A stretch of 64,000 nucleotides of DNA from Aeoliella straminimaris (GTDB lineage Bacteria; Planctomycetota; Planctomycetia; Pirellulales; Lacipirellulaceae). The position numbers were made by a program, and so were the translations under genes. Where the stretch lies: positions 1 to 64,000 of the forward strand of contig NZ_JAMXLR010000061.1 of assembly GCF_024054565.1 (NCBI RefSeq), given 5' to 3'. The notes below the pieces were generated by a model, which did no database searches, was not told the DNA's origin, and worked only from the letters and a program-made list of their open reading frames with translations. Each line of letters starts with the position of its first letter. The first letter of the stretch is position 1. Of the stretch, positions 1-8,836 are shown piece by piece.

Positions 1-108
1 GGCGTACATATCAGCAGTACCGTCGGAAACGTTCACTGACCGTTCCTCGTCATTCGAGTTGGAAACCATGGGGATCTCCCGGTTCTCGCGCTTGAAGTTT
101 CCAGACAT
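1..108 (-). CDS. Partial N-terminus of a group II intron-encoded (LtrA-type) protein
   Basis: The reading frame is open from an ATG at 106-108 to the window edge (36 codons). It starts MSGNFKRENREIP and continues with a polar stretch ending TADMYA. A start of the type M-x-GN-x-x-REN-R-E-x-P followed by a low-complexity linker is what I recall for leader regions of bacterial group II intron reverse transcriptases. The catalytic RT, maturase and HNH parts would lie to the left and are not visible. The segment could instead be mainly structural intron RNA, with translation beginning further downstream. Confidence 0.5.
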   Translation of the reverse strand, partial: MSGNFKRENREIPMVSNSNDEERSVNVSDGTADMYA

Positions 109-330
109 GCTCAGGATCTACGACTCCGCCGTATCGTGAGATCACTTGCCTTCGACGCAACCTCACGTGTTGCCTTCCACAACCAACACAGTGTGGGCAT
201 ACGGGACCACGGTGATTTCGGAGCTCAATAGCTGGCCTGCCTGTACCTCTTGCCGATGCTACACCCACCGCGTTACCGCGGTCAGCGTACGACTCAAGGC
301 CGGAGTGACTGGCTAGGTCTTCTCCGTGGG
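1..330 (-). mobile_element. 5' part of a probable group II intron (runs off left edge)
   Basis: On the minus strand the DNA between the stop codon at 337-339 and the window edge is rich in short inverted repeats (for example CCGCGGTAACGCGG near 272-285) and ends in a segment reading GAGCATGTCTGGAAAC, then CGCGAGAACCGGGAGATCC. This resembles, from memory, the junction between the ribozyme part of bacterial group II introns and the start of their reverse-transcriptase ORF. The right boundary is inferred from the end of the neighbouring gene; I could not identify the exact intron 5' end. The 3' part lies outside the window. Confidence 0.5.
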
Positions 331-336
331 ACTCTT

Positions 337-912
337 TCATTCCTTACTCCAAGCCGGTTTATCCCGGCGCTTTCGTTGGTCCTTCCGACTGGGTGCAGGT
401 ACACCCAACTCCTCGCCCAACAGTTCCATGAACTCGTCGTTCTCCATCGGCTGGAGTGGCTTGAGCGCGACGCACCGCTGTTTGGCAAGGGCCTCGAAAC
501 GGAGCACGACGATTTTTGCGTGTGCCACGCGTGCCTGGGCCTCCATCAGAACGTCGATAGAGACCAAGCCCTGGCTTACAGCATGGTTGATCGCTGCTTT
601 GGCCCGTTCTCCCGAGATGACCGCCAGCTGTGCGTATCGGTAAGACGTCTCACACTTGCGTTCCGCACAAGCGAGACGTGACGCCGCGACAAAGTAGCCT
701 GCAGCAGATTGCAGCATATCATCAGTTCTTGTGAGCCCGTTGATGTACAAATTGTAATTTCGCGCAAGTGTCCCCTTGCGAGACTCATACAGTTCCTTCA
801 ACACTTCGAGCTCCGCCGCGGCGTCGACTTTGATTGTCGTGTCGTCCCAGGGACTCACAGCCAGTGCCGTCGAGGTGGTAAGCAACGTGGCGAGCAAGAC
901 TTTAGCGAGCAT
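337..912 (-). CDS. Small secreted protein of unknown function
   Basis: A 191-residue protein with a signal peptide (MLAKVLLATLLTTSTALA, cleavage near residue 18-19). The mature part is mostly helical, Ala/Glu/Arg-rich and contains two cysteines about five residues apart near position 82-87; the C-terminus is basic. The ATG at 910-912 is supported by an AGGAG seven bases upstream. Coiled-coil-like spacing suggests a periplasmic helical protein, but I recognise no family. The stop codon lies next to the presumed intron at the left edge; the gene itself appears intact. It is separated by 36 bp from the downstream end of the next gene and may share a transcript with it. Confidence 0.75.
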   Translation of the reverse strand: MLAKVLLATLLTTSTALAVSPWDDTTIKVDAAAELEVLKELYESRKGTLARNYNLYINGLTRTDDMLQSAAGYFVAASRLACAERKCETSYRYAQLAVISGERAKAAINHAVSQGLVSIDVLMEAQARVAHAKIVVLRFEALAKQRCVALKPLQPMENDEFMELLGEELGVPAPSRKDQRKRRDKPAWSKE

Positions 913-948
913 GCTTGAGCTCCTAGTAGGATTGAAGCAACCGTGACA

Positions 949-2280
949 TTAATAGCTGAGGTTGGCGCCGAAGTCGGGCACCTCTCCACGCTGCACTTCC
1001 TCGATCCATTGATCTAACTGTGCTTCGTGGGACTTCCAGAAGCCTCTGCATAGCTCAAAGTACTCGAGCACCGCAGTTGGTTCTCCATGTTCGAGCAGCT
1101 CTTTGGCGAGCGACATATTGGGGCCAAACGAACAGAGATTCGGCGATCCCTTGATACGTCCTGAAGCAAGCAAATACTGCTTTGCACCCTCTTCGTCCCC
1201 TGCGCGCAAAGCACACTGCCCTAGTACTAGGTTAGCATAATGAATGGCGTTGCCGTCTCGGCGCTCCGGCGGCGAAAACTCCTCGTCTTCCGCAAGCGTC
1301 AACAACTCCGTCGCGTAACGCTCGGCCTGCTCCAACTCGCCAGCCGCGACGGCCGCTTTGGCCATTTGCGGCAGCAGGTGCATACGGCTGACAAACCTGC
1401 GGGCCCTGGCCTCTTGGCTCTCCTGCTGATTGCCGTTATTGGCTTCGGCTTCGCGGGCGGACTCCGACTCCCTAAACGCCCGCAATGCCTGCCCGGCCCG
1501 ATGCTCGGGCGGTGAGTCCTGCCCTTTGGTGGGCAACGAGTAGAGTTGGCCCAGCCGCTCGGACCACGCCGGATTCTCGGGATCGAGCCGCTGCGCCTCC
1601 TGGTACAGACTTTCGCTTTGTTGTCGATCATTGAGCAAAAAGAAGCTAGCGGCGTTCCCCAACACCGCTGGATGGTGCGGATGCTTGTCAACCTGATCTA
1701 ACCACAGCTCGCTGGCCTGTAGATAGGCGGCCGCGTCTTCCCTTTCCAAAAAGTATGCCTCGGGACTGCCGGCAGTTTTCGTGGCGGGGGCATGTTCAAT
1801 CAGCCACAACGCGTGCTCGAGGCGCGACTCCCGCGCCGCCGGCGATTGCCGTTGGCCCAGAAAGTAGTAGCCCAACAGCAAGATTCGCGTGGCGGCTTCG
1901 CAGGGCGATTCGCCCAGGCCGTCTTCCAATGGTTGCACTTCGCCAGGCGAGAGACCTCGCCCCAATTTGCACAGGGCACTCTCCACCAGATGCCGATTGA
2001 GCTCGCTCGGGTCGCCCAACGCCTGGGACAACAACGGCAGGCTCGCCTCGATGCTCGGACCATGGTCGAACATCAGATTCGAGATGGTCACCGAACGCAC
2101 CTCGTGCTCTTCAGCGTCCAAGGCTGCGGACATGGCGTCGAGGTCCCAGCGGCACTTGCCCGAACGTCCCTGGGCGACGCTGCCCGCTCGCCTTCTCGAC
2201 AACTCGGCCGGGCACCAGGGGCAAGTGCCTCCGGCAATCTGGCCATGCGTGACCTGGCACATCGGCTTTAAGTCTTCCAT
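949..2280 (-). CDS. TPR-like protein with N-terminal zinc-binding motif
   Basis: The start was set at the ATG at 2278-2280, preceded by a purine-rich GAGGGGG; the frame stays open further upstream but that extension is Arg-rich and unlike coding sequence. The 443-residue product begins with C8-x3-H12-x7-C20-x2-C23, a likely small zinc site, followed by alpha-helical repeats with TPR-like periodicity (for example PHHPAVLGNAASFFLLNDR and QEAQRLDPENPAWSERLG). No signal peptide or membrane segment is visible, so it is probably cytoplasmic and acts as a protein-interaction scaffold. No catalytic motif was recognised. A short ORF lies just upstream on the same strand. Confidence 0.8.
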   Translation of the reverse strand: MEDLKPMCQVTHGQIAGGTCPWCPAELSRRRAGSVAQGRSGKCRWDLDAMSAALDAEEHEVRSVTISNLMFDHGPSIEASLPLLSQALGDPSELNRHLVESALCKLGRGLSPGEVQPLEDGLGESPCEAATRILLLGYYFLGQRQSPAARESRLEHALWLIEHAPATKTAGSPEAYFLEREDAAAYLQASELWLDQVDKHPHHPAVLGNAASFFLLNDRQQSESLYQEAQRLDPENPAWSERLGQLYSLPTKGQDSPPEHRAGQALRAFRESESAREAEANNGNQQESQEARARRFVSRMHLLPQMAKAAVAAGELEQAERYATELLTLAEDEEFSPPERRDGNAIHYANLVLGQCALRAGDEEGAKQYLLASGRIKGSPNLCSFGPNMSLAKELLEHGEPTAVLEYFELCRGFWKSHEAQLDQWIEEVQRGEVPDFGANLSY

Positions 2281-2335
2281 CACCACCCCCCTCAAGCGAG
2301 ATACAAACATCGGCCATTGAAAGCAGGTGGCGTTC

Positions 2336-2488
2336 CTACCGCGAACGCGAACGCGGCAGCTCGAGATTATCGATCGCCGCCGGCGCAACCTGTCGCTGCC
2401 GCGAGGCCAGCGCGTCGCGCACATCGGGGCGCCCGGAGTAGTCGCTTCCCCGAGAAAATGTGGAAGAAGGGAGCAAGGCGTAGTCCAT
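2336..2488 (-). CDS. Possible small protein (50 residues)
   Basis: The ATG at 2486-2488 has GGAG nine bases upstream. The product is 50 residues, polar, with an Arg/Ser-rich end (LPRSRSR), no signal peptide and no cysteine. It ends 55 bp before the start of the TPR-like gene on the same strand, so it could be the first gene of a small operon or a leader peptide. I recognise no relatives, and it could be a chance ORF; the ribosome-binding site is the main support. Confidence 0.35.
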   Translation of the reverse strand: MDYALLPSSTFSRGSDYSGRPDVRDALASRQRQVAPAAIDNLELPRSRSR

Positions 2489-2703
2489 AACGGTCTCCGT
2501 CGTTGGCGAGGAGTGGAGGGATGCGAACGTTCCGCCCGTTAATATCGTCGATCGTAACCGATGCCACAGCGGCGACGCCAGCACTTATCGACTCGTTCCG
2601 ACGAAAACAGGTTCGGAATAGTTTGCAGGTCGAGCCACTATTTTGGAACGAAAACCAAGCGCAGCCACTCAGACTACCGACAAATCGGAGATCCAGCCGC
2701 CAA

Positions 2704-3381
2704 TCACTCTGCCGGCTCCAGGCACTGCTCCCCCTCGTTGCCCACCTTGTTCACGTAGCGGTTTACGGCCGTGGTGGCAAACTCCTCTTCGCTCGGCACC
2801 AATAATGTTTTCAGATGATCGGCATCTTCGAACTCCGGATCGAGCCACAGATCGATATCATCCGAGTCGCAACGCACCAGACACGGCATGCGGTCGTGAA
2901 TCTCGGCCAGTCGCTCGTTGCTCGACGTGGTGATGATGGTGCACGTCTCGAGCGGTTCATCCAGCGGCTCGTCCTTCGGCCCTCGCCAGGTTTCCCACAA
3001 CCCGAAGAACAGCATCGGCTCGCCGTCGGCAAACCGGATGAAATGTGGCTGCTTGTCCCCCTTGGGCCCAGTCCATTCGTAATAGCCGTCCGCGAAGACC
3101 ATGCACCGCCGACGCTTGAAGGCCGCCCGAAACGCCGGCTTCTCGGCTACCGACTCGCTACGGGCGTTGATCGTGCTGTAGGCGATTTTCGCGTCCTTCG
3201 CCCAACTCGGAATCAGCCCCCACCGCACGGCCGCCGGCTCACGACCATCGCTGCCATGACGCAGAATACCCACGGTACTCGTGGGCGCGACGTTGTAGCG
3301 AATGCCCAACGTGTCGAGAAAACCGCGCAAATCGACCCAGTAGTTGTCCGTCGCCGGGCCGAGAACATAACGTCCGCACAT
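2704..3381 (-). CDS. yedK: SOS response-associated peptidase / abasic-site crosslinking protein YedK (HMCES family)
   Basis: A 225-residue SRAP-domain protein. Proteins of this family bind single-stranded DNA at abasic sites through the N-terminal cysteine, forming a thiazolidine crosslink that shields the lesion. The expected residues are present: Cys2 directly after the initiator Met (MCGRY), Asn72 and Arg74 in STINARSE, Glu102 in GYYEW, and His162 in IHDRMP. Length and motif order match the family. It stands alone between unrelated genes. The N-terminus must be processed to expose Cys2, so the annotated ATG is certainly the right start. Confidence 0.95.
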   Translation of the reverse strand: MCGRYVLGPATDNYWVDLRGFLDTLGIRYNVAPTSTVGILRHGSDGREPAAVRWGLIPSWAKDAKIAYSTINARSESVAEKPAFRAAFKRRRCMVFADGYYEWTGPKGDKQPHFIRFADGEPMLFFGLWETWRGPKDEPLDEPLETCTIITTSSNERLAEIHDRMPCLVRCDSDDIDLWLDPEFEDADHLKTLLVPSEEEFATTAVNRYVNKVGNEGEQCLEPAE

Positions 3382-3480
3382 AGTAAATTGATCGGTACCT
3401 GGTACTACTGCGTCTAGTTAAATGCGAACCGTAACCAACAGAGCCCACGGTCGCCTACGCCGAGGTCCAGTATAGCGGAA

Positions 3481-5715
3481 TCACTCGCTCGAAAAGTCCT
3501 GCTCGAGAGTACCTTCGCCGTACAGATCGAACTGAACGTCCTGGCGAATTGTCTTCATTTCATCGGGCGAGTCTTTGACGGCCGCTTGGGCGTCCCGGAT
3601 CTCGGCCCAATGGACGTGAGGAGCGCGACAATACCTCATCCGATGCTGAAATACCGCCTCCGACAGCCGAATGGCCTGCGGCGTGATCCACAGGTACAGC
3701 AGCAGAAAGCACAGCGCTGCCCAAAAACATGTCTCGCCGAGCAGTCGCGACAACGTCGACCACCGCGCGCGGGTGTTCTGCGTCCAGAGACTCACACCCT
3801 CCTGCGATGCGTGCCTGGCACTGCTCCAGAAGAACCAGGCGGCCTCCAATAGCAGCGACACGACCAGTCCCACATAGATGCCACCGTGGACAATCCACTG
3901 AATGGTGGCCCAGGCGAAACTTCCGTTGCCCACGTTCGTAGCTGTCCGCAACACTTCTGCGTCGATGTCGCTCCAACCTTTGGCGGGCATCCAGAGATCG
4001 GGCAGGTTTTGTGCGATTGCGCCGAAAGCAACAGCCATGAGCGGCCACAACGCCGCCAGTACCGCAACCGCGGTCGTTGTGGCGAGCATCGCAATCAGGC
4101 TAAATCGATACTGTCGCCGACGTAGCACGCGGACGACCAGCAACACGGCGGCAGCGGCAATTAGGCCGGCCGCTACCCAAACGCTGGCGATCACGGCCAT
4201 CCGCTGGGCCTCGTGGCTAATCATCTCCGCCGGCGCCATACCAAGGACCACGAAGGTGAGCGCGCAACCGGCGATCCAGATCATTGCGTGACACAACAGG
4301 CTGTGGCGTGCTCCCACCTCGCGCTGTTTGGAAAGCAGCTGCGCCGCCAACAGGAATGCCGCCGCCGCTAACAACAAGATCGACGCTGAAATACATGCCA
4401 CCGTGGAGAACAGGACGGGCCAGATGTCTGCGTATTTGTTCGGGTAGGTCTCCTTCTCCAAGTTCTGCAAGGCAGACAGGATCGTCGACTCCTCTACTCT
4501 CAATTCGACTTCTCGCTGCCGAATCGCCTCCAACTCGCTCGACTCGATAAGGCTTGAATGACGCGTCGCAAACTCTTCCACCGCCCTATAGGTACTCTCG
4601 CGGAGCACTCCCAAGTTGGTGAGTGTCTCCAAGGCGGCCGTTTCCTCGGGAACGATCGCCTGCTCGTATAGTCGAAGGTTCTGTCTTATCAGGCCCAGTT
4701 GCTTCTCCTGATCCCCCGCCCGCTGAGCATCGTCAATGCGCACGTTTTGCCACCGCCACAGACGCACGAAGAAAACTGATTGGCGGAAGGACATCAGGCG
4801 ACTGGTGGCGACTGCCGCCTGATCGGGCTTGCGAATGCGACTTTCGGCTACAAACTCGGCGATCGCCGAATAGCCCGCTTCCCCAATGGCCAGCAACGGC
4901 AGTTGCTGCGCCCTGTCGAACCGCTCTACGCCAGAGGCAAATTCAGCCGGATCGTGCACAGTGAGCAGAGTAAGGTCATCTTCTATATCGGCAGGCGAAG
5001 CGTCGTCGGAATCCGCTGGCCAATCGTAGCTGGACGACGACTTCCATAGCTGCCAGGCAGCCAGGTAGTCGTACAGTGCGTTGTCCGGATCATGCACCCG
5101 GCACTCATCCAGGACTTCCAGCCAACGGTCATCGCGTGGCCCAAACTCCTGGCCGCTGTACAGCGTGTCGCCTTCGAACAGCAGCAGCGCCCGCATCCGC
5201 CACCATCGCACGTCGGTCGGATTGGACTCGGTGGCTTGTTTCGCCAGTTCCAGGCACTCGCTAACGCACTGCTCCCGGAATACCGCTTTTTCTTTGGCGA
5301 TTGCATCTTCATCCAATCCCAAGCCCAACATCGATAAGCCCGGCGGAAAGCTGTCCTGCATCAAGTGTTTTTTCAGGAACTCCATGCTGGGTGAATCGAG
5401 CACCCAAGCGGCCCCCATGCGAATCGAAGGGGATTCGGGATGCTCCCGCACCACGCGATCAACCTCGGCAAGCCAGAACTCAGCCTGCTGCGATGGCTCG
5501 CGGTCGGCGATCGGGGCGTGCTCCAGCCCCACGACCCCCAAGGTGGCGTCCTGCCACTGCGTAACGACAAAACCCCACCCGGTTTCGCACTTCGAGGCGA
5601 CCCAGACAAATCGCACCCCCGCGATCAGCAGAGCCGCCATCATTAGTAGTGTCAGCGCGCGTTTCAACATCGCCTCAGGCGGGGGGTCGGTAGGATACGG
5701 TTCATGGTGGGGCAC
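3481..5715 (-). CDS. Large multi-pass membrane protein with helical N-terminal region
   Basis: A 744-residue protein. A membrane anchor lies at about 17-36 (ALTLLMMAALLIAGVRF), followed by roughly 390 residues of predicted soluble helices with TPR-like spacing (for example LAKQATESNPTDVRWWRMRA), then at least six hydrophobic segments between about 430 and 700. The start shown is a GTG; an internal ATG at 5668-5670 (giving 729 residues) has TGAGG just upstream and is an equally good choice. No catalytic motif was found. It may be a membrane scaffold; the function is unknown. Confidence 0.75.
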   Translation of the reverse strand: MPHHEPYPTDPPPEAMLKRALTLLMMAALLIAGVRFVWVASKCETGWGFVVTQWQDATLGVVGLEHAPIADREPSQQAEFWLAEVDRVVREHPESPSIRMGAAWVLDSPSMEFLKKHLMQDSFPPGLSMLGLGLDEDAIAKEKAVFREQCVSECLELAKQATESNPTDVRWWRMRALLLFEGDTLYSGQEFGPRDDRWLEVLDECRVHDPDNALYDYLAAWQLWKSSSSYDWPADSDDASPADIEDDLTLLTVHDPAEFASGVERFDRAQQLPLLAIGEAGYSAIAEFVAESRIRKPDQAAVATSRLMSFRQSVFFVRLWRWQNVRIDDAQRAGDQEKQLGLIRQNLRLYEQAIVPEETAALETLTNLGVLRESTYRAVEEFATRHSSLIESSELEAIRQREVELRVEESTILSALQNLEKETYPNKYADIWPVLFSTVACISASILLLAAAAFLLAAQLLSKQREVGARHSLLCHAMIWIAGCALTFVVLGMAPAEMISHEAQRMAVIASVWVAAGLIAAAAVLLVVRVLRRRQYRFSLIAMLATTTAVAVLAALWPLMAVAFGAIAQNLPDLWMPAKGWSDIDAEVLRTATNVGNGSFAWATIQWIVHGGIYVGLVVSLLLEAAWFFWSSARHASQEGVSLWTQNTRARWSTLSRLLGETCFWAALCFLLLYLWITPQAIRLSEAVFQHRMRYCRAPHVHWAEIRDAQAAVKDSPDEMKTIRQDVQFDLYGEGTLEQDFSSE

Positions 5716-5981
5716 CCAATGCTAATCAATTCCGGTGAGGCCGGTGTAAAACAGCCGGCAACTGTCCGGCCACTCGGTCAATAATCGGCAGTCACGGCTC
5801 GACTTTCCCACACCTCGGCATCGACCTACTCGACGTCCGCCACTCAGCGGCGTGTCGATGGACAACGATCCGTCATCGTACCAGAGAAGTCCCTGCGAGA
5901 GCCAACCTGCGGTGATCTCTATCCGAGACTATGGGCTACTTGCTGGCCGGGCGAAAGAAACGTAGAACGGTGCATCGCTGA

Positions 5982-6626
5982 GTGCACTATCGCCGAACAC
6001 GCAAGAAGGCTGATCGCACCGTGCAAAGAAACTACTTTTCTGTCGTCAGTTCGCTGCTTCTCTTGTTTACGCTGATTGGGTTCCAGGACAACCTGTTCAC
6101 GAACATCGGTCAGGAGAGCAATCGCGATCCAAAGTTTGTCATTCATGGCCTATTCTGTTTGGCCTGGATGATTGTATTCGCCGTACAGGCAAATCTTATC
6201 CGCACCGGCCGCTTCGCCTGGCACCAGCAGGTGGGCATGGTAGGCTTTCTCATCGCGATTGGGGTAACGATAAGCACCGTGTATGTGTTCGCCGAGGTTT
6301 GGAAGCCCTGGAGCGAAATGCCGCTGCGAGCCAAGGCCAACCGCATTCTCCTGCCAAGCTACTCGCTGTTGATGCTCTTGGCATGGCTGAACCGGAGCCG
6401 GCCGGAGTTTCACAAGCGGATGATCTGCATGGGGACGCTGTACATGCTGTCGCCCGTCCTTGGCCGCGCATCCGGAGGGGTGGTTATCGCGTTCTACATT
6501 GTATGGTTCGGGTTGTTTGCATCCCTGTTCGCCTACGACTGGATCGTCTCGAGGAAGATCCATCCCGTGACCTATTTGGGATTTGGTTGGTTCTTGGTGG
6601 TTCGGACGGTGTGCGACATGACCTGA
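5982..6626 (+). CDS. Multi-pass membrane protein of unknown function
   Basis: A 214-residue protein with about six hydrophobic segments: near 22-38, 54-73, 83-104, 120-136, 152-175 and 190-205. Histidines and charged residues lie at the membrane edges (FVIHGL, FAWHQQVG, EFHKRM). The pattern of paired His residues in helices recalls small DUF2306-like or ferric-reductase-like membrane proteins, but I cannot assign a family. The start is a GTG; a second GTG at 6021 gives a more usual short N-terminus before the first helix. It is transcribed divergently from the preceding membrane protein. Confidence 0.65.
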   Translation: MHYRRTRKKADRTVQRNYFSVVSSLLLLFTLIGFQDNLFTNIGQESNRDPKFVIHGLFCLAWMIVFAVQANLIRTGRFAWHQQVGMVGFLIAIGVTISTVYVFAEVWKPWSEMPLRAKANRILLPSYSLLMLLAWLNRSRPEFHKRMICMGTLYMLSPVLGRASGGVVIAFYIVWFGLFASLFAYDWIVSRKIHPVTYLGFGWFLVVRTVCDMT

Positions 6627-6854
6627 ACGAACCAGATCTGTTGGCGGATCGGACTCTCAAACGAGTGTACCCCCAACCGCGGATGGGCCGCTTCGCTCAC
6701 TGGCAGTGCCATATCGTCGGTTGCCAATAATCTACACGACGCCAGCGAAAACTATTGGCCTACCAGACTGCTCCACTGCCAGCACCGCGCCGTCCCTGCT
6801 TCCCCAGCCATTCCCTTGCTTGTACATAGCTGGCCAACACCAACGCACGAAGAA

Positions 6855-6883
6855 GCCCTGTTCGGTCCTGGGGCCGAACAGGG
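6855..6883 (-). terminator. Perfect 11-bp stem-loop after the 6922-7473 gene
   Basis: GCCCTGTTCGG (6855-6865) pairs perfectly with CCGAACAGGGC (6873-6883) around a 7-base loop. It lies 39 bp beyond the stop of the minus-strand gene at 6922. On that strand the stem is followed by TTCTTCG, only weakly T-rich, so it is a plausible but not classical intrinsic terminator. Confidence 0.5.
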
Positions 6884-6921
6884 CGTGGAAAAAATGGACA
6901 GCGGGGTTTGGAGCTGAATCG

Positions 6922-7473
6922 CTATTGGGCCTGGCGCCTTCGTCTCTCGCGTTTGGTAAGGGTAAGCGACATGTCAGGCTTCGACTCACCGCCGACTTTG
7001 CTGTCCGTAATGGTTACCTTCAATTGGTCGCCCTCGATCTTGTAGGTGGCTTTGTTCGACATTGGCTCCCCTTCGAAGGTCGTGCCTGCCTCGTTGATGA
7101 CCATTCCATCGTCGGTCACCGACACTGGACCGACGAGTGCGCCGGCTGGATGAAAAGTCCAGCAACGGATCTGCTCATGCTTGCCATCCCAACCAAGGAC
7201 AACCGTTACCATCGGGACGCGCCTCGTTCGCTCGGCAACATCGGCTTCAAACGACCACTGAATCTGAAGATAGCTGCGGTTGGAGGTCCAATGAGCGTTG
7301 GCGAAAAGGGTTCCTGCGGCGCCATCGGATGGCTGAAAGTCGCCTCGCCAGAATCCAACGTAGGGCTCCAACTGCTCAAGTCGCTCGTACTGCGACGGAG
7401 GCCCTTGTGCAACTGCTGTCGTTGCGAGTGCCGCAACGAGCAGACATACCATCACTGCCAATGAGGTTCTCAT
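6922..7473 (-). CDS. Secreted beta-rich protein (lipocalin-like / DUF1579-like), function unknown
   Basis: The ATG at 7471-7473 has GAAAGG upstream and opens a clear signal peptide (MRTSLAVMVCLLVAALA, cleavage after AVA). The mature 160 residues alternate beta strands: a conserved-looking VGFWRGDF near the N-terminus, then YLQIQWSFE, VTVVLGWDG and YKIEGDQLKVTI. This organisation, with a Gly-x-Trp at the first strand and repeated strand pairs, resembles small secreted lipocalin-like proteins common in planctomycetes. The C-terminus is very basic (KRERRRRQAQ). No partner genes lie beside it. Confidence 0.75.
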   Translation of the reverse strand: MRTSLAVMVCLLVAALATTAVAQGPPSQYERLEQLEPYVGFWRGDFQPSDGAAGTLFANAHWTSNRSYLQIQWSFEADVAERTRRVPMVTVVLGWDGKHEQIRCWTFHPAGALVGPVSVTDDGMVINEAGTTFEGEPMSNKATYKIEGDQLKVTITDSKVGGESKPDMSLTLTKRERRRRQAQ

Positions 7474-7887
7474 CGTTCGCCTTTCAGTAGAGGAAGAGAA
7501 GAGTGACGACGAAACGTCACCCAAGAGAAGAGCACGTGAATAGCTATACGAAGCCACCAAATCGCCCTTTCGTTACGAGCGAGACGTGGTTCTGCGACGA
7601 GAAGAGCCAACCTAGCGGATTTGGTGAGAGGGTTCAAGCATTCGTCGGGCCAGTTTGCCGGATGAAATCCTGACTAGGCGCAAAGCCAACGATTGCCAAT
7701 GGGGCTTACCAACTCCTCTCGAGAGCCGAAAAACGCGTTCAGTACAGTGTCCTCCGAAAGAACCTCCGCTCCGACCGAGCTTCCACCAGCAGCCCACCCG
7801 ATTCGAGCCATCGCCAATTCTCCCTCCGCGGCCCGTCCAATCGAACGCCTGACACCTCGTACATGTCGAAACCCAATCCCGTCTGCC
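7474..7887. other. Gene-free interval of 414 bp
   Basis: Short overlapping ORFs exist in several frames, but none has a ribosome-binding site, a recognisable motif or convincing composition. It separates two minus-strand genes and presumably holds the promoter of the 6922-7473 gene. No strong hairpin or repeat was seen. Confidence 0.5.
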
Positions 7888-8778
7888 TCACTTCTCTTCG
7901 AAGAACTGCTTCGTATCGGGGCGAGCAAATGGCTGATCAAAGAACCGCTTTGCGGCGTCGTTAAACCGGGTTGGATCTTCCCACGGAATCATGTGCGTCG
8001 CTCCAGGGAAGATACAGAGCTGCGAACTGGGTATTCCCTCGAAGATCTCGAGTGTGTGCGCGTTGCGGATGACGTCCCTGTCGGCAGCCATCACTAGCGT
8101 TGGGGCGGCAATTCGCTTGAGGTTACCCACCTGGATATGGGGATGCTTCGTGCATAGTTGCACATGCTGCTTCTTGATCTCCCAGGGCTCGGAGTCGTCC
8201 TTCATGGCAATCATTTCGTCGATCTCTTGCTCCACCGCTGTCATGCTATCGAACGCATATTGGTGTGCCCCTAGAGGATGGAGATTGGACCCCATGATAG
8301 CCAGCTTGCTAACTTTCTCGGGATGATGCATCGCCAATAGCAGACCAATGTTGCCGCCATCGCTCCATCCCAAAACCGCCACCTTTTCCAGCGCCAGATG
8401 GTCGAGCAATGCATTGGCATCTTCAGCCATTTGTTCATAGGTTAGCGTGCCCGGCCCCATCTCTGATTGGCCGTGGCCACGACTGTCGGCAACGATTACC
8501 TGATAGTTGGGTGAGAAGCATGCGATCTGATACCCCATGGCCCGGATGCTTGCGCCATTGCCATGGATCAGCAGCATCGGCGGCCCCTCGCCATAGACCT
8601 CGTAGTACACCTCGATGCCATTCAGCTTCACCCGCCGCCCCCGCGTCTCGTCGCGCCCATAGGGCTCCGAGAACTCCGGAAACTTCAACTCCTCGGCATT
8701 CGCCCCCGGGGCACACACCGCGAACGCGGCGACAATCAATCCTAGTCGCATGACAAGATGTCGATAATGGGCAGTCAC
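7888..8778 (-). CDS. Secreted alpha/beta hydrolase
   Basis: A 296-residue hydrolase of the alpha/beta fold superfamily with an N-terminal signal peptide (cleavage near ANA-EE, residues 26-29). Visible catalytic parts: oxyanion motif HGNG (72-75), nucleophile elbow GWSDGG with Ser139, acid at Asp233 or Asp235 in AADRD, and the catalytic His262 in GATHMIPW. The substrate cannot be told from sequence; relatives include esterases, haloperoxidase-like enzymes and C-C hydrolases. The start is a GTG at 8776-8778 with GAGGAG at good spacing; an internal ATG at residue 10 is possible. It stands alone. Confidence 0.9.
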   Translation of the reverse strand: MTAHYRHLVMRLGLIVAAFAVCAPGANAEELKFPEFSEPYGRDETRGRRVKLNGIEVYYEVYGEGPPMLLIHGNGASIRAMGYQIACFSPNYQVIVADSRGHGQSEMGPGTLTYEQMAEDANALLDHLALEKVAVLGWSDGGNIGLLLAMHHPEKVSKLAIMGSNLHPLGAHQYAFDSMTAVEQEIDEMIAMKDDSEPWEIKKQHVQLCTKHPHIQVGNLKRIAAPTLVMAADRDVIRNAHTLEIFEGIPSSQLCIFPGATHMIPWEDPTRFNDAAKRFFDQPFARPDTKQFFEEK

Positions 8779-8836
8779 GGTTCAATTCTCCTCATTGGCC
8801 CTAGGCACCATTGGGATGCAATCCCACGTTAATTGA

